64,000 nt of DNA from Tianweitania sp. UT-5YL-CI-8 (GTDB taxonomy: Bacteria; Pseudomonadota; Alphaproteobacteria; Rhizobiales; Rhizobiaceae): positions 308,291-372,290 of the forward strand of contig NZ_JASCRR010000004.1 in the NCBI RefSeq assembly GCF_030010215.1, written 5' to 3'. Positions 1 to 9,692 of the stretch are shown here, in pieces. The notes under the pieces are model-generated. The model searched no databases. It worked only from the letters and a program-made list of their open reading frames with translations, and was not told where the DNA came from. The translations under genes were made by a program, and so were the position numbers. Position 1 is the first letter of the stretch. Every line of letters starts with the position of its first letter.

Positions 1-388
1 GGAGTTGCACATCCTTGGCGCGCGCTTCCTTGCCGTTGATGCGATAGACCGAGCCCGCCTCGCGCTCGATGCGACGCGAAACCTGCAACTCGTCGGCGTC
101 GTTGAACGAGGCCGGTGCGGTGCGGTCCGAATTGTCGAGGAACAAGGTGACTTCGGCGGTGTTGCGCGCCGGCCTGTTGCCGGAACCGGAGAAGATCACG
201 TCGTCCATGCCGGACGCGCGCATATTCTTGTAAGAATTTTCGCCCATCACCCAGCGCAGGGCTTCGACGAGGTTCGACTTGCCGCAGCCATTCGGCCCGA
301 CGATGCCCGTCAGGCCGCGCTCGATGACAAATTCACCGGGTTCGACGAAGGATTTGAAGCCGAGAAGGCGGAGCCGCGAGAATTTCAT
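1..388 (-). CDS. smc: Chromosome segregation ATPase SMC, N-terminal fragment (runs off the window)
   Basis: This is the first 129 codons of a structural maintenance of chromosomes ATPase, which dimerises through a coiled coil and folds the chromosome with ScpAB. The protein starts [14 protein letters not shown] and carries a Walker A motif GPNGCGKS at residues 31-38, followed by [10 protein letters not shown], a classic SMC signature. The reading frame is open to the window edge, so the coiled coil, hinge and Walker B half lie outside. The ATG at 388 begins the conserved [13 protein letters not shown] block. The DsbA-like gene lies 60 bp upstream on the same strand. The family call is very secure; nothing can be said about the rest of the protein. 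Confidence 0.93.
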   Translation of the reverse strand, partial: MKFSRLRLLGFKSFVEPGEFVIERGLTGIVGPNGCGKSNLVEALRWVMGENSYKNMRASGMDDVIFSGSGNRPARNTAEVTLFLDNSDRTAPASFNDADELQVSRRIEREAGSVYRINGKEARAKDVQL

Positions 389-448
389 TCCGCATGGCCC
401 GCGCGGAAGGGCGCACTGAGGCGCGCTCGCCTCAGTGCCGAGTGACTA

Positions 449-1168
449 TCAGAGCATGCCGTCGATGATCGCCGACATTTCGTCAACCGTCAGTGCCCCT
501 TTGTAAACATTGCCATTAATGAAGAAGGTCGGCGTGGAATCCACCTTGAATTCCTTGGCGCCGCGGTCGCGCACTGCCCTCACATCATCCAGAAGCTTCT
601 GGTTCGTCAAGCAAGCCTCGAAGCTCTGCTGTGAAAAACCGGCCATTTTGGAAAGCTGGAACAGCGCATCCTGTGCGTTCTGAGCGGCTGCCCAGTTCTG
701 CTGCTGCTTGAACAGCACATCGATCATCGGGAAGTAGTTGTCCTCGGCGCAGCGCGCCAGCATGAAGCCTGCCTCGGCGCGAGGGTCGAACGGAAATTCG
801 CGCATGACCAGCCGCGCCTTGCCCGTATCGATGTATTTGGTCTTGATCGTCGGCAGCGTCGTCTCGTGGAAATGCGCGCAGTGCGGGCAAGTCATCGAAG
901 CATATTCGACGATGGTGACCGGCGCATCCTCCTTGCCCAGGACTTTTTCCGGCAGCGAACCGGGCTGCAGAACCTTAGCCATGTCGACGGTGCCTGCCGC
1001 GTCCGGAGCAGCAGCCGCAGGAGCAGCGGGCGTTGCCGGCGTGGAGGGAGCAGGCGTCTGGGCATTGGCGGTGTCGCCGCTGGAATCGCTGCACGCGGAA
1101 AGCATAACCGCAGCTGGGAGAGCAGCGAGCCCGTAAAGTGCAGTCCGGCGCGAGATGGAACGAAGCAT
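449..1168 (-). CDS. DsbA-family thiol:disulfide oxidoreductase, predicted lipoprotein
   Basis: A 239-residue exported thioredoxin-fold protein. The N-terminus has twin arginines (SRRTALYG) and a hydrophobic stretch ending in the lipobox LSAC (Cys26), so Tat-type export and lipidation are both plausible. A Pro/Ala-rich linker follows, at about residues 37-58. The active site is CPHC (Cys94, Cys97) after YASMT, and the cis-proline loop DSTPTFFING is present. It should oxidise or isomerise cysteines in envelope proteins. I chose the ATG at 1168; an in-frame GTG three codons upstream is the alternative, and neither has a clear ribosome binding site. It precedes smc with 60 bp between them. The exact partner (DsbB or other) is not visible. 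Confidence 0.9.
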   Translation of the reverse strand: MLRSISRRTALYGLAALPAAVMLSACSDSSGDTANAQTPAPSTPATPAAPAAAAPDAAGTVDMAKVLQPGSLPEKVLGKEDAPVTIVEYASMTCPHCAHFHETTLPTIKTKYIDTGKARLVMREFPFDPRAEAGFMLARCAEDNYFPMIDVLFKQQQNWAAAQNAQDALFQLSKMAGFSQQSFEACLTNQKLLDDVRAVRDRGAKEFKVDSTPTFFINGNVYKGALTVDEMSAIIDGML

Positions 1169-1303
1169 GCGAATCACCCGAATAGTGTTGGATAGTGCGG
1201 TGGGAATAGCGTGAATGCGAGAGTTGCCGCGAATTAAGGCATCTCTACCCCCAAACCAATCCTGTTTTTCTTCCCGACGATCACGAATCCGCGATAGTTG
1301 GCG

Positions 1304-1789
1304 TCATTTCTGTTTCTTCTCGCCCAAAACGGCGGTTCCGAGTTTCTCCAGGGACGCTTTGAGGCCTTCATCCTCGATGCCGCTGACCGCACCCGACAGT
1401 CTGGATTTCTCCGCTTCCGTCAGCACGCGCGGCCTTGGCTTGACCTGCTCGCCGATCCTGACCACCGGCTTCTGGACGATCTTGATACGACCGATTGCGT
1501 TGAAGCCCAGGAAAGCGTTGACACGGGAAATCACCTCTCCGGTCTCATGCTGCAAATGAAGTGCTGCAGAACCCTCGCAGGCGATGATGAGCGTGGCGGG
1601 CTCGAACGGGTCGTTCTCGCGCAGGCGGCGGGGCCAGACGATCTTTTCCGGCCGTGTGCGTTCCGCCAAACGGGCGCCGGCGATCTCTTCCCAGGACTGC
1701 ACCAGCCCAAGCGAAATCCCTGCCCGCTTGCGCAGCAGCGGGTCGAGGATCGATTCCGAGATTTCGGATATCTGCCGGGGATATTTCAT
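1304..1789 (-). CDS. DciA/DUF721-family protein
   Basis: A 161-residue protein starting MKYPRQISEISESI, with the DUF721 core: an N-terminal helical part containing VQSWEEIAGARLAERTRPEK and a KH-like part with LIIACEGSAALHLQHE and IKIVQKPV. Proteins of this family include DciA, the loader of the replicative helicase in bacteria that lack DnaC; whether this protein does that is inferred from the family. The open frame continues 35 codons upstream, but the MKYPRQ start fits the family and leaves a 105 bp gap to the divergent mutY. The pair DUF721/mutY back to back is common in rhizobia. The C-terminal 30 residues are charged and less conserved in character. Confidence 0.8.
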   Translation of the reverse strand: MKYPRQISEISESILDPLLRKRAGISLGLVQSWEEIAGARLAERTRPEKIVWPRRLRENDPFEPATLIIACEGSAALHLQHETGEVISRVNAFLGFNAIGRIKIVQKPVVRIGEQVKPRPRVLTEAEKSRLSGAVSGIEDEGLKASLEKLGTAVLGEKKQK

Positions 1790-1894
1790 GATTTCATTTT
1801 GGCACCTGCCTGCCGGAACATGCCTGTTGGTTTTTGGCGCCGGTGCGCTTACTTGCACCGGGACCATTCCAAAGCCAAGGCACAAACCGATCAC

Positions 1895-2971
1895 ATGAGC
1901 CTAGCAACCATCGCCACGTCGGAAAAGCTGCTTGCTTGGTACGACGTCCATCACCGGGAATTGCCCTGGCGTATCCCGCCGCGCGACATCGCCAAGGGCA
2001 TGCTGCCCGACCCCTATCATGTCTGGCTGTCGGAGGTGATGTTGCAGCAGACCACGGTGGAGGCGGTGAAGCCCTACTTCCGCAAATTCCTCGACACCTG
2101 GCCAACCGTGACGGCTCTTGCCGCCGCCGACCGGGAAGACGTCATGAAGGCGTGGGCTGGTCTTGGCTACTACTCCCGCGCACGCAATCTCAAGGCCTGT
2201 GCCGATACGGTCGCCGCCCTGCCGGAAGCACGCTTTCCGACATCGGAAGCCGGTCTCCGCGCCCTGCCCGGCATCGGCGCCTATACGTCCGCCGCCATTG
2301 CCGCCATTGCCTTCAACGAGCCCGCCGCGGTGGTCGACGGCAATATCGAGCGCGTGATCTCGCGCCTCTTCCGCATTGACACGCCGCTGCCCGAGGCCAA
2401 GCCTGAAATCAAGCTGCGTGTCGAAGAGATCATGCCGCGCAGCCGTCCCGGCGATTTCGCCCAGGCGATGATGGATCTGGGCGCGACGATCTGCACACCG
2501 CGCCGGCCGCGCTGCATGCTCTGCCCGTTGCGGGACGACTGCGAGGCACTTTCCAAGGGTGATCCCGAGTTCTATCCGGTCAAACCAGCCAAGAACGACA
2601 AACCGACACGCAGCGGCGCGGCTTTCGTGGCGGTGCGGCCCGATGGTGCGATCCTGCTGCGCAAGCGTGTGGACAAGGGCCTTTTGGGCGGCATGACCGA
2701 GGTGCCGACGTCGGCCTGGACGGCACGCATAGACGGCATCGATACAGTCGAAGCAGCACCCTTCCCCGCGGCATGGCAGAGGGCCGGCAGCATCGAACAT
2801 GTGTTCACCCATTTTCGCCTGCAACTCACCGTCTTCCGCGCCGAGGTACCCGACCGTGCGGCCGGTCCAGGCAGTTTCTGGTCGCGCGAAATTCTTGCGG
2901 AGGCCTTACCGACTTTGATGAAAAAGGTCATCGAATCCGCATTGCCCGGTGCCACAAAACGCCTGAAGTGA
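1895..2971 (+). CDS. mutY: A/G-specific adenine glycosylase MutY
   Basis: A 358-residue base-excision repair enzyme that removes adenine mispaired with 8-oxoguanine. It shows the helix-hairpin-helix LPGIGAYTSAAIAAIAF, the catalytic aspartate in AVVDGNIERV, and a four-cysteine cluster loop (CTPRRPRCMLCPLRDDC, spacing C-x6-C-x2-C-x5-C) for the 4Fe-4S cluster. The last third has the NUDIX-like domain that senses 8-oxoG, including HVFTHFRLQL. The frame is open for almost 200 codons upstream, but the family N-terminus (LLAWYDVHHRELPWR) places the start at the ATG at 1895. A HAD hydrolase follows 14 bp downstream and is probably cotranscribed. Length and motifs are complete. Confidence 0.96.
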   Translation: MSLATIATSEKLLAWYDVHHRELPWRIPPRDIAKGMLPDPYHVWLSEVMLQQTTVEAVKPYFRKFLDTWPTVTALAAADREDVMKAWAGLGYYSRARNLKACADTVAALPEARFPTSEAGLRALPGIGAYTSAAIAAIAFNEPAAVVDGNIERVISRLFRIDTPLPEAKPEIKLRVEEIMPRSRPGDFAQAMMDLGATICTPRRPRCMLCPLRDDCEALSKGDPEFYPVKPAKNDKPTRSGAAFVAVRPDGAILLRKRVDKGLLGGMTEVPTSAWTARIDGIDTVEAAPFPAAWQRAGSIEHVFTHFRLQLTVFRAEVPDRAAGPGSFWSREILAEALPTLMKKVIESALPGATKRLK

Positions 2972-2985
2972 AGGACAAGCCAGCC

Positions 2986-3624
2986 ATGACCGAAATCCGT
3001 CACATCGTCTTCGACATCGGCAAGGTGCTGATCCATTACGATCCCGAGCTGCCTTATCGCCGGCTCATCCCCGACGAGGCCGAGCGCCGCTTGTTCCTCG
3101 ACACCGTCTGCACCGGCGACTGGAACGTCGAGCAGGATCGCGGACGGACATGGGAGGAAGCCGAGGCACTTCTCATCGCCGTTCATCCCTCCCATGAGAC
3201 CAACATTCGCGGCTTCCGGCAGAATTGGCACGAAATGGTCCCGCATCACTACGAGGGGTCGGTGGCTATCCTCAACGGTCTCATCGACGCCGGCCACGAC
3301 GTGACCATGCTGACCAACTTCGCCTCGGACACGTTCCGTGAGGCGCAGCGGCGTTTCGAATTCCTCAACCGCCCGCGCGGCGTCACGGTCTCGGGCGACA
3401 TCTGCCTGATCAAGCCCGACCCGGCGATCTACGACCATCATGTGGCAAGCTTCGGCCTCGAGCCGTCCGCCACGCTGTTCATCGACGACAGCTCCAAGAA
3501 CGTCGAAGGCGCTAAGGCGGCCGGCTGGCATGCGGTGCTGTTCACGGATGCTGAAACGCTTGAGGCTGACCTCGAGCGTTTCGGCATCGGGCGCGCTGGT
3601 AATCGCCCGATCAGCTTTGACTAA
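2986..3624 (+). CDS. HAD-superfamily hydrolase (HAD-IA, YihX-like)
   Basis: A 212-residue haloacid-dehalogenase-type phosphatase. Motif I is FDIGKVLIHYD near the N-terminus (nucleophile Asp), motif II is VTMLTNFASD, motif III is around the lysine of GDICLIKPDP, and motif IV is LFIDDSSKNVEGAKAAG. The cap-1 insertion between motifs I and II is present, placing it with small-molecule phosphatases; the substrate cannot be read from sequence. The ATG at 2986 follows mutY by 14 bp, so the two likely share a transcript. The gene ends 3 bp before the convergent stop of ccrM. Confidence 0.88.
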   Translation: MTEIRHIVFDIGKVLIHYDPELPYRRLIPDEAERRLFLDTVCTGDWNVEQDRGRTWEEAEALLIAVHPSHETNIRGFRQNWHEMVPHHYEGSVAILNGLIDAGHDVTMLTNFASDTFREAQRRFEFLNRPRGVTVSGDICLIKPDPAIYDHHVASFGLEPSATLFIDDSSKNVEGAKAAGWHAVLFTDAETLEADLERFGIGRAGNRPISFD

Positions 3625-3627
3625 AGC

Positions 3628-4788
<1,161 letters not shown>

Positions 4789-4804
4789 TTAACTGCCTGT
4801 TATG
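4789..4804 (-). promoter_or_regulatory. Candidate CtrA-binding box upstream of ccrM
   Basis: The stretch reads TTAA, seven bases, then TTATG, one mismatch from the CtrA consensus TTAA-N7-TTAAC; overlapping it the minus strand reads GTAACCAT, one mismatch from the half-site TTAACCAT (the complement ends at about 4809). It lies 28 bp before the ccrM start. CtrA control of ccrM is known in Caulobacter and Brucella; here the box is only a sequence match. Confidence 0.45.
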
Positions 4805-4938
4805 GTTACCGATCAGCGTAAATATTTGGTGAAGCGCGGGCTGCTGTTTGCGGTTCGGGCGTCGATGGTGTAATCGCGGCGGCTTGAACTTCGGGGGCTG
4901 CCTCAGCGGGCCACCCTATCCAGCCAAAGCGGATTGCC

Positions 4939-5628
4939 ATGAACCAGCTTGATCTTGTCATCTTCGATTGCGACGGCGTGCTCGTCGATTCCGAAATCAT
5001 CGCCGCGCGCATCGAAGCCGATCTACTGACAGAAGCGGGTTTTCCAATCACCGCCGGAGAAATCGCCGAAACCTATGCCGGCCTGACTTTCAAGGATATC
5101 ATGCTGCGCATCGAGGAGCGGTCCTCGATCCCGTTCCAGGCTTCATTGATCGAACAGGCGGAGACGCAGGTCGATCGCAAGCTGCGCAACGAGGTGCGGG
5201 CCATCGAAGGCGTGCACCAAGCTGTTGCTTCGGTGACAGTGCCCTATTGCATCTGCTCGAATTCGCGCGTTGATCGCATTGAACTCATGCTCGACCGCAA
5301 CAATCTTCTGCCGCTGTTCAAGGGACGCATCAACTCGGCGCTCGAAGTCGGCTCACGCAAGCCCAAGCCTGCGCCGGATGTGTTTCTCCACGCCGCTGAG
5401 GTGATGAAGGCCGATCCGGCGCGCACCTTCGTCATCGAGGATTCCATCCATGGCGTCGCCGGCGCAAAGGCTGCTGGTATGCGCGTCATCGGCTTCACGG
5501 GCGGGTCGCACACCTATCCCGGCCATGCCGACGCGCTCACCGAGGCGGGCGCGGAGACGGTCATCCATCGCTGGGTGGATTTCAAGGCAACCATCTCAGC
5601 GCTGTCGGCCTGGTCGGAAGACGCCTGA
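4939..5628 (+). CDS. HAD-superfamily hydrolase (HAD-IA, beta-phosphoglucomutase/GPH-like)
   Basis: A 229-residue HAD protein. Motif I is VIFDCDGVLVDSE at about residues 6-18, with the nucleophile and acid/base aspartates of the DxD phosphatase and phosphomutase class. The helical cap holds LTEAGFPITAGEIAETYAGLTFKD. Motif II is the serine region of YCICSNSR, motif III the lysine of GSRKPKPAPDVFLHAA, and motif IV FVIEDSIHGVAGAKAAG. It may be a phosphatase or phosphomutase on a sugar phosphate; the substrate is not determinable. It is transcribed divergently from ccrM, with 177 bp between the starts, and converges on the lipoprotein gene at 5669. Confidence 0.87.
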   Translation: MNQLDLVIFDCDGVLVDSEIIAARIEADLLTEAGFPITAGEIAETYAGLTFKDIMLRIEERSSIPFQASLIEQAETQVDRKLRNEVRAIEGVHQAVASVTVPYCICSNSRVDRIELMLDRNNLLPLFKGRINSALEVGSRKPKPAPDVFLHAAEVMKADPARTFVIEDSIHGVAGAKAAGMRVIGFTGGSHTYPGHADALTEAGAETVIHRWVDFKATISALSAWSEDA

Positions 5629-5655
5629 GACGCACCTTAATTGCGCGTCTCTAAC

Positions 5656-5690
5656 CGAAGGTTCGGCGTTACTTTTTCGCCGGACCTTCG
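5656..5690. terminator. Hairpin between convergent genes
   Basis: A 13 bp stem with one G-T pair (arms 5656-5668 and 5678-5690) closes a 9 nt loop and overlaps the last codons of the minus-strand lipoprotein gene. It sits where the two genes converge, so it could stop transcription in both directions, but no run of T follows the stem on either strand. Confidence 0.4.
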
Positions 5691-6253
5691 TCGTAACCAA
5701 CAAATATCTGGATATCGCGCGCCGTCGGGGTCGGGATATTGATGTTGTTGACGGTAAACACGAACTGCGTCGCGCCGACCGTGTTGGCAACCTGAACCTG
5801 ATGACGGTGAAGCTGGGAGTAGAGAACCTCTTCCCCGCGAATCACGGCGACGCGAATGGGCATGGTGATATTGCCGGGCGCACCAACCGGACCGGTGACG
5901 ATCTTGCCAGCGGCGCCGACCGTGATCGTCATCGTGCCGTCGGAACGGGTGCAGCTGCGCGTCGTGTCGGTGATCGCCGCCTGATAGATCAGCTTGCTGG
6001 GATCGCCGTCACCGCCGCGTGCGTAAGTGTTGAAGGACGCCGTGCCGTCCCGCAGCGTGATGCCAGGGCAGTAAGCCAACAATTCGCTGGCAAGGATTTT
6101 TCCCTCGGCTTCGGCTACCGCGGCGGGATCCGAAGGCTTGGGGGCGCCGATACCGAAGGCACCGCCACCCGATTGGCATCCCGCAAGCGCGAGCATCGAG
6201 CCGGACACAACCAAAGCCGCCAGAAAGCGGCGGTCAATCAATCGAAACACCAT
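5669..6253 (-). CDS. Putative envelope lipoprotein of unknown function
   Basis: A 194-residue protein with a lipoprotein signal peptide: positive N-region (FRLIDRRF), hydrophobic core, lipobox LAGC with Cys26, then a Gly/Ser-rich tether. The mature part is beta-rich with no motif that I recognise; it holds two cysteines (LLAYCPGI and TRSCTRSDG) that could pair in the periplasm. Similar small lipoproteins are widespread and uncharacterised in rhizobia. The start MVFRLIDRR at 6253 is set by the signal peptide; the frame is open upstream without support. It is divergent from thrC, with 125 bp between the starts. Confidence 0.75.
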   Translation of the reverse strand: MVFRLIDRRFLAALVVSGSMLALAGCQSGGGAFGIGAPKPSDPAAVAEAEGKILASELLAYCPGITLRDGTASFNTYARGGDGDPSKLIYQAAITDTTRSCTRSDGTMTITVGAAGKIVTGPVGAPGNITMPIRVAVIRGEEVLYSQLHRHQVQVANTVGATQFVFTVNNINIPTPTARDIQIFVGYDEGPAKK

Positions 6254-6378
6254 AGACAGCACTTCCCTCTCGCAAAGCAGATGCTCTATAGCAACCGCGC
6301 GGCAAAAATGCGACTGACGACATGCAGTTTTCCCAAGGCAACCGCAACGGTGCGTAGGGTCAGGACGGACGGATCGAT

Positions 6379-7776
6379 ATGCACTACATAAGCACACGCG
6401 GCGAAGCGCCCAGCCTCGGCTTCTCGGATGCTGTTCTTGCCGGCCTGGCGCGCGATGGCGGCCTCTACCTTCCCGCGGAGTGGCCGCATTTCAGCGCGGC
6501 AGACATCCGCGCCATGCGCGGCCTGTCCTATCCCGATCTTGCCGTGCGGCTGCTGACCCCGTTTCTCGGCGGCGAAATATCGGCTCCCGTCTTCGAGCGC
6601 ATCGTAAAGGAGGCCTATGCGACCTTCCGGCACGAGGCCATCTGCCCGCTTGTGCAAACGGGCCAAAACAGCTTCGTGCTCGAGCTTTTCCACGGTCCGA
6701 CGCTTGCTTTCAAGGACGTCGCCATGCAGTTGCTGGCGCGGCTGATGGATCATGTTCTGGCCGAACGCGGCCAGCGCGCGACCATCGTCGGGGCCACCTC
6801 AGGCGACACGGGCGGGGCGGCGATCGATGCCTTTGCCGGCCGCGACCGCACCGACATCTTCATCCTGTTTCCGCATGGCCGCGTCTCCCCTGTGCAGCAG
6901 CGGCAGATGACGTCGTCGCTTGCCGCCAATGTGCATGCACTGGCGGTCGAAGGCAATTTCGACGATTGCCAGGGCCTGGTGAAGGACATGTTCAACGACC
7001 ACGCCTTCCGCGACCGGGTCGGCCTGTCGGGGGTCAACTCGATCAACTGGGCGCGCATCATGGCGCAGATCGTCTATTACTTTTCGTCGGCGCTTTCGCT
7101 CGGCGCGCCCGACCGGGCGATTTCCTTCACGGTGCCGACCGGCAATTTCGGCGACATCTTCGCCGGCTATGCCGCCAAGCGGATGGGGCTGCCGATCGAG
7201 AGGCTGGTGATTGCCACCAACGACAACGACATCCTCGCGCGCACGCTCTCGACCGGCGAATACCGGACGCTGGGCGTGGTGCCCACCACCTCGCCCTCAA
7301 TGGATATCCAGGTCTCGTCCAATTTCGAACGCCTGCTGTTCGAGGCTGCCGGGCGCGACGCCGGAACGGTGCGGCGCTATATGGCGGGCCTCAAGCAGTC
7401 GGGCGCGTTCACCATAGAGACGGCGCAGCTTGAACGAATTCGCTCGGAATTCGATTCGGGGCGTTCCAGCACAACCGAAACGGCTGAGACGATCCGAGGC
7501 ACGCTGGAGAAGAGCGGCTATTTGCTCGATCCGCATACTGCCACCGCAGTCCGCGTCGCATCCAAACGCGCGGCTTCGGAGACGCCGATGGTGATCCTCG
7601 GCACCGCGCATCCGGCGAAATTTCCCGATGCTGTCCGCGATGCCTGCGGTGTTACCCCACGCCTTCCGGCGTGGCTGGCGGGAATGATGGACCTCGAGGA
7701 AAAATATACGGTACTTCCCTCGGACCTAAAAATGGTGGAAGATTACGTAAGCAGCCGGTCACGGGCAGCGGGTTAG
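6379..7776 (+). CDS. thrC: Threonine synthase
   Basis: A 465-residue pyridoxal-phosphate enzyme converting O-phosphohomoserine to threonine. It begins MHYISTRGEAPSLGFSDAV, typical of the long proteobacterial/fungal-type threonine synthase, and carries the PLP lysine in FHGPTLAFKDVAMQ and the phosphate-binding loop GATSGDTGGAAIDAFAGR. SFTVPTGNFGDIFAGY and the C-terminal VILGTAHPAKFPDAV are also characteristic. Length is full. It heads a plus-strand run with the M16 peptidase 13 bp downstream. Homoserine kinase (thrB), which makes its substrate, lies about 8 kb away on the other strand. Confidence 0.96.
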   Translation: MHYISTRGEAPSLGFSDAVLAGLARDGGLYLPAEWPHFSAADIRAMRGLSYPDLAVRLLTPFLGGEISAPVFERIVKEAYATFRHEAICPLVQTGQNSFVLELFHGPTLAFKDVAMQLLARLMDHVLAERGQRATIVGATSGDTGGAAIDAFAGRDRTDIFILFPHGRVSPVQQRQMTSSLAANVHALAVEGNFDDCQGLVKDMFNDHAFRDRVGLSGVNSINWARIMAQIVYYFSSALSLGAPDRAISFTVPTGNFGDIFAGYAAKRMGLPIERLVIATNDNDILARTLSTGEYRTLGVVPTTSPSMDIQVSSNFERLLFEAAGRDAGTVRRYMAGLKQSGAFTIETAQLERIRSEFDSGRSSTTETAETIRGTLEKSGYLLDPHTATAVRVASKRAASETPMVILGTAHPAKFPDAVRDACGVTPRLPAWLAGMMDLEEKYTVLPSDLKMVEDYVSSRSRAAG

Positions 7777-7789
7777 GGAGTAGCGCTAC

Positions 7790-9082
7790 ATGGGTGTTGA
7801 GGTAAGCCGTCTGTCGAACGGCCTGACAGTGGCAACCGAAAACATGCCAAGCGTCGAGACCGTTGCACTCGGAGTATGGGTCAAGTCCGGGGCGCGCAAC
7901 GAGCGCGACGACGAGCATGGCATGGCCCATCTGCTCGAGCACATGGCCTTCAAGGGCACGAAGCGTCGCAGCGCGTTCGAGATCGCGTCCGAGATCGAGA
8001 ATGTCGGTGGCGAGATCAATGCCGCGACCAGCGTCGAAACCACCTCTTTCTACGCCCGCGTGCTGCGCGACGACGTCCCGCTCGCCGTGGATATCCTGGC
8101 CGACATCCTGCAGAATTCGGAATTCGATCCCAACGAACTAGAACGCGAGCAGCATGTAATCCTGCAGGAAATCGGCGCTGCGCACGACACGCCCGACGAC
8201 ATCGTCTTCGACCGCTTCACCGAAACCGCCTTCCGCAACCAGACGCTTGGCCGCTCGATTCTCGGCACACCGGAGACGGTGAAGTCCTTCACCTCCAAGC
8301 AGGTCCACGATTTTATCACCCGCCAATATGGGGCGGATCGCATGGTGGTGGTCGCAGCCGGCGATGTCCGGCATGACGAGTTCGTGCGCGAAGTCGAAAA
8401 GCGCCTCGGCGGCTTCAGGCCCAATGCCGACAGCGCCCTGCCCCAGCATGCCCAATATATCGGCGGCGATTTCCGTGAGAACCGCGACCTGATGGACGCG
8501 CAGATTCTGCTCGGCTTCGAGGGCCGCGCCTATCATGTGCGCGATTTCTACGCGTCGCAGGTGCTGTCCATGATCCTGGGCGGCGGCATGTCATCGCGGC
8601 TGTTCCAAGAGGTGCGCGAAAAACGCGGTCTCTGCTATTCGGTCTATGCCTTCCATTGGGGGTTTTCCGACACCGGCGTTTTCGGCGTTCATGCCGCCAC
8701 CGGCGAGAGCGACATCGCAGAGCTTGTACCGGTGATCATCGACGAACTGTCGAAAGCCGGCGACAAGATCAACCAGGACGAGCTCGACCGCGCCCGTGCG
8801 CAGTATCGCGCCGGCCTCATCATGTCGGCGGAAAGCTCGTCCAGCCGGGCATCGCAGATCGCGCGGCAGCTCCTGCTGTTCGGCCGTCCCATCGCCAAGG
8901 AAGAGTTGATGGAGCGTCTGGGGGCTCTGACCATCGAGCGCCTCACGGACCTCTCCGCACGTTTGTTTTCCGGCAAGCCGACGTTGACGGCCATTGGACC
9001 CGTCAGCACCCTCGCTCCCTATGAAGCGGTGCTCGACCTGCTTCCCGGCGAGCGCATGGCGCCCCGGAAGCTCGCCGTTTAA
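7790..9082 (+). CDS. M16-family zinc metallopeptidase (processing-peptidase-like)
   Basis: A 430-residue pitrilysin-family protein. The inverted zinc motif HLLEH is at residues 47-51 within GMAHLLEHMAFKGT, followed by the downstream glutamate region (VGGEINAATSVETTSFYARV). Later landmarks are LGTPETVKSFT and the glycine-rich GGGMSSRLFQEVREKRGLCYSV, the hallmark of mitochondrial processing peptidase beta and its bacterial relatives. It is probably a cytoplasmic peptidase; the natural substrate in Alphaproteobacteria is not established. Placement directly behind thrC is common in this order. The ATG at 7790 starts right at the family's N-terminus. Confidence 0.93.
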   Translation: MGVEVSRLSNGLTVATENMPSVETVALGVWVKSGARNERDDEHGMAHLLEHMAFKGTKRRSAFEIASEIENVGGEINAATSVETTSFYARVLRDDVPLAVDILADILQNSEFDPNELEREQHVILQEIGAAHDTPDDIVFDRFTETAFRNQTLGRSILGTPETVKSFTSKQVHDFITRQYGADRMVVVAAGDVRHDEFVREVEKRLGGFRPNADSALPQHAQYIGGDFRENRDLMDAQILLGFEGRAYHVRDFYASQVLSMILGGGMSSRLFQEVREKRGLCYSVYAFHWGFSDTGVFGVHAATGESDIAELVPVIIDELSKAGDKINQDELDRARAQYRAGLIMSAESSSSRASQIARQLLLFGRPIAKEELMERLGALTIERLTDLSARLFSGKPTLTAIGPVSTLAPYEAVLDLLPGERMAPRKLAV

Positions 9083-9093
9083 TAGCGGGCATT

Positions 9094-9690
9094 GTGTTCG
9101 CGCTTCCCTTCATCCGCCGTGACGCGCCGGAACTGAGGGGCGAACGCATCAACTTGCGCATGCCGGAACCCGGCGACTACCGGGAATGGTCGCTTCTGCG
9201 CCAGGAAAGCCGCGCTTTTCTCGAACCTTGGGAGCCGCGCTGGGCAAGCGACGAGCTTTCGCGCGCTTCCTGGCGTGCTCGCCTGGGGCGCTACCGCGAG
9301 GATTATGCGCAAGGCAGCGCGGTCGCCTTTTTCATCTTCGAGGGGAAGTCCGGCCGGCTTCTCGGCGGCATCACGCTCGGCAATATCCGCTATGGCGTCT
9401 CGCAAACCGGACATATCGGCTACTGGATGGGCTCGCGCCATGCGGGCAAGGGGCATATGACCGAAGCCGTCGGGCTGGTTACGCAGTTCTCCTTCGAAAG
9501 GCTAAGGTTGCACCGTATCGAGGCAGCCTGTATCCCCGACAATGCGCGGTCGATCCGTGTGCTTGAAAAAGCCGGATTTCGGCGCGAAGGGCTGCTTCGA
9601 TCCTATCTCCGGATCAACGGCGCATGGCAGGACCACTATCTCTACGCCCTAATAGCCGGCGAAACGCAGTGCGCGATCGAAAAGGTTTGA
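9094..9690 (+). CDS. GNAT acetyltransferase, RimJ/RimL type
   Basis: A 198-residue GNAT enzyme. The N-terminus FIRRDAPELRGERINLRMPE and the block IGYWMGSRHAGKGHMTEAV form the acetyl-CoA site, with a Gly-x-Gly-like turn at GKGHM. LHRIEAACIPDNARSIRVLEKAGFRREG is the signature of RimJ/RimL protein N-terminal acetyltransferases. The true target (ribosomal protein or other) is open. The start is GTG at 9094, 11 bp after the M16 stop; no other start fits the conserved N-terminus. The rgsP-like gene begins 2 bp after its stop, so translation may be coupled. Confidence 0.88.
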   Translation: MFALPFIRRDAPELRGERINLRMPEPGDYREWSLLRQESRAFLEPWEPRWASDELSRASWRARLGRYREDYAQGSAVAFFIFEGKSGRLLGGITLGNIRYGVSQTGHIGYWMGSRHAGKGHMTEAVGLVTQFSFERLRLHRIEAACIPDNARSIRVLEKAGFRREGLLRSYLRINGAWQDHYLYALIAGETQCAIEKV

Positions 9691-9692
9691 AC

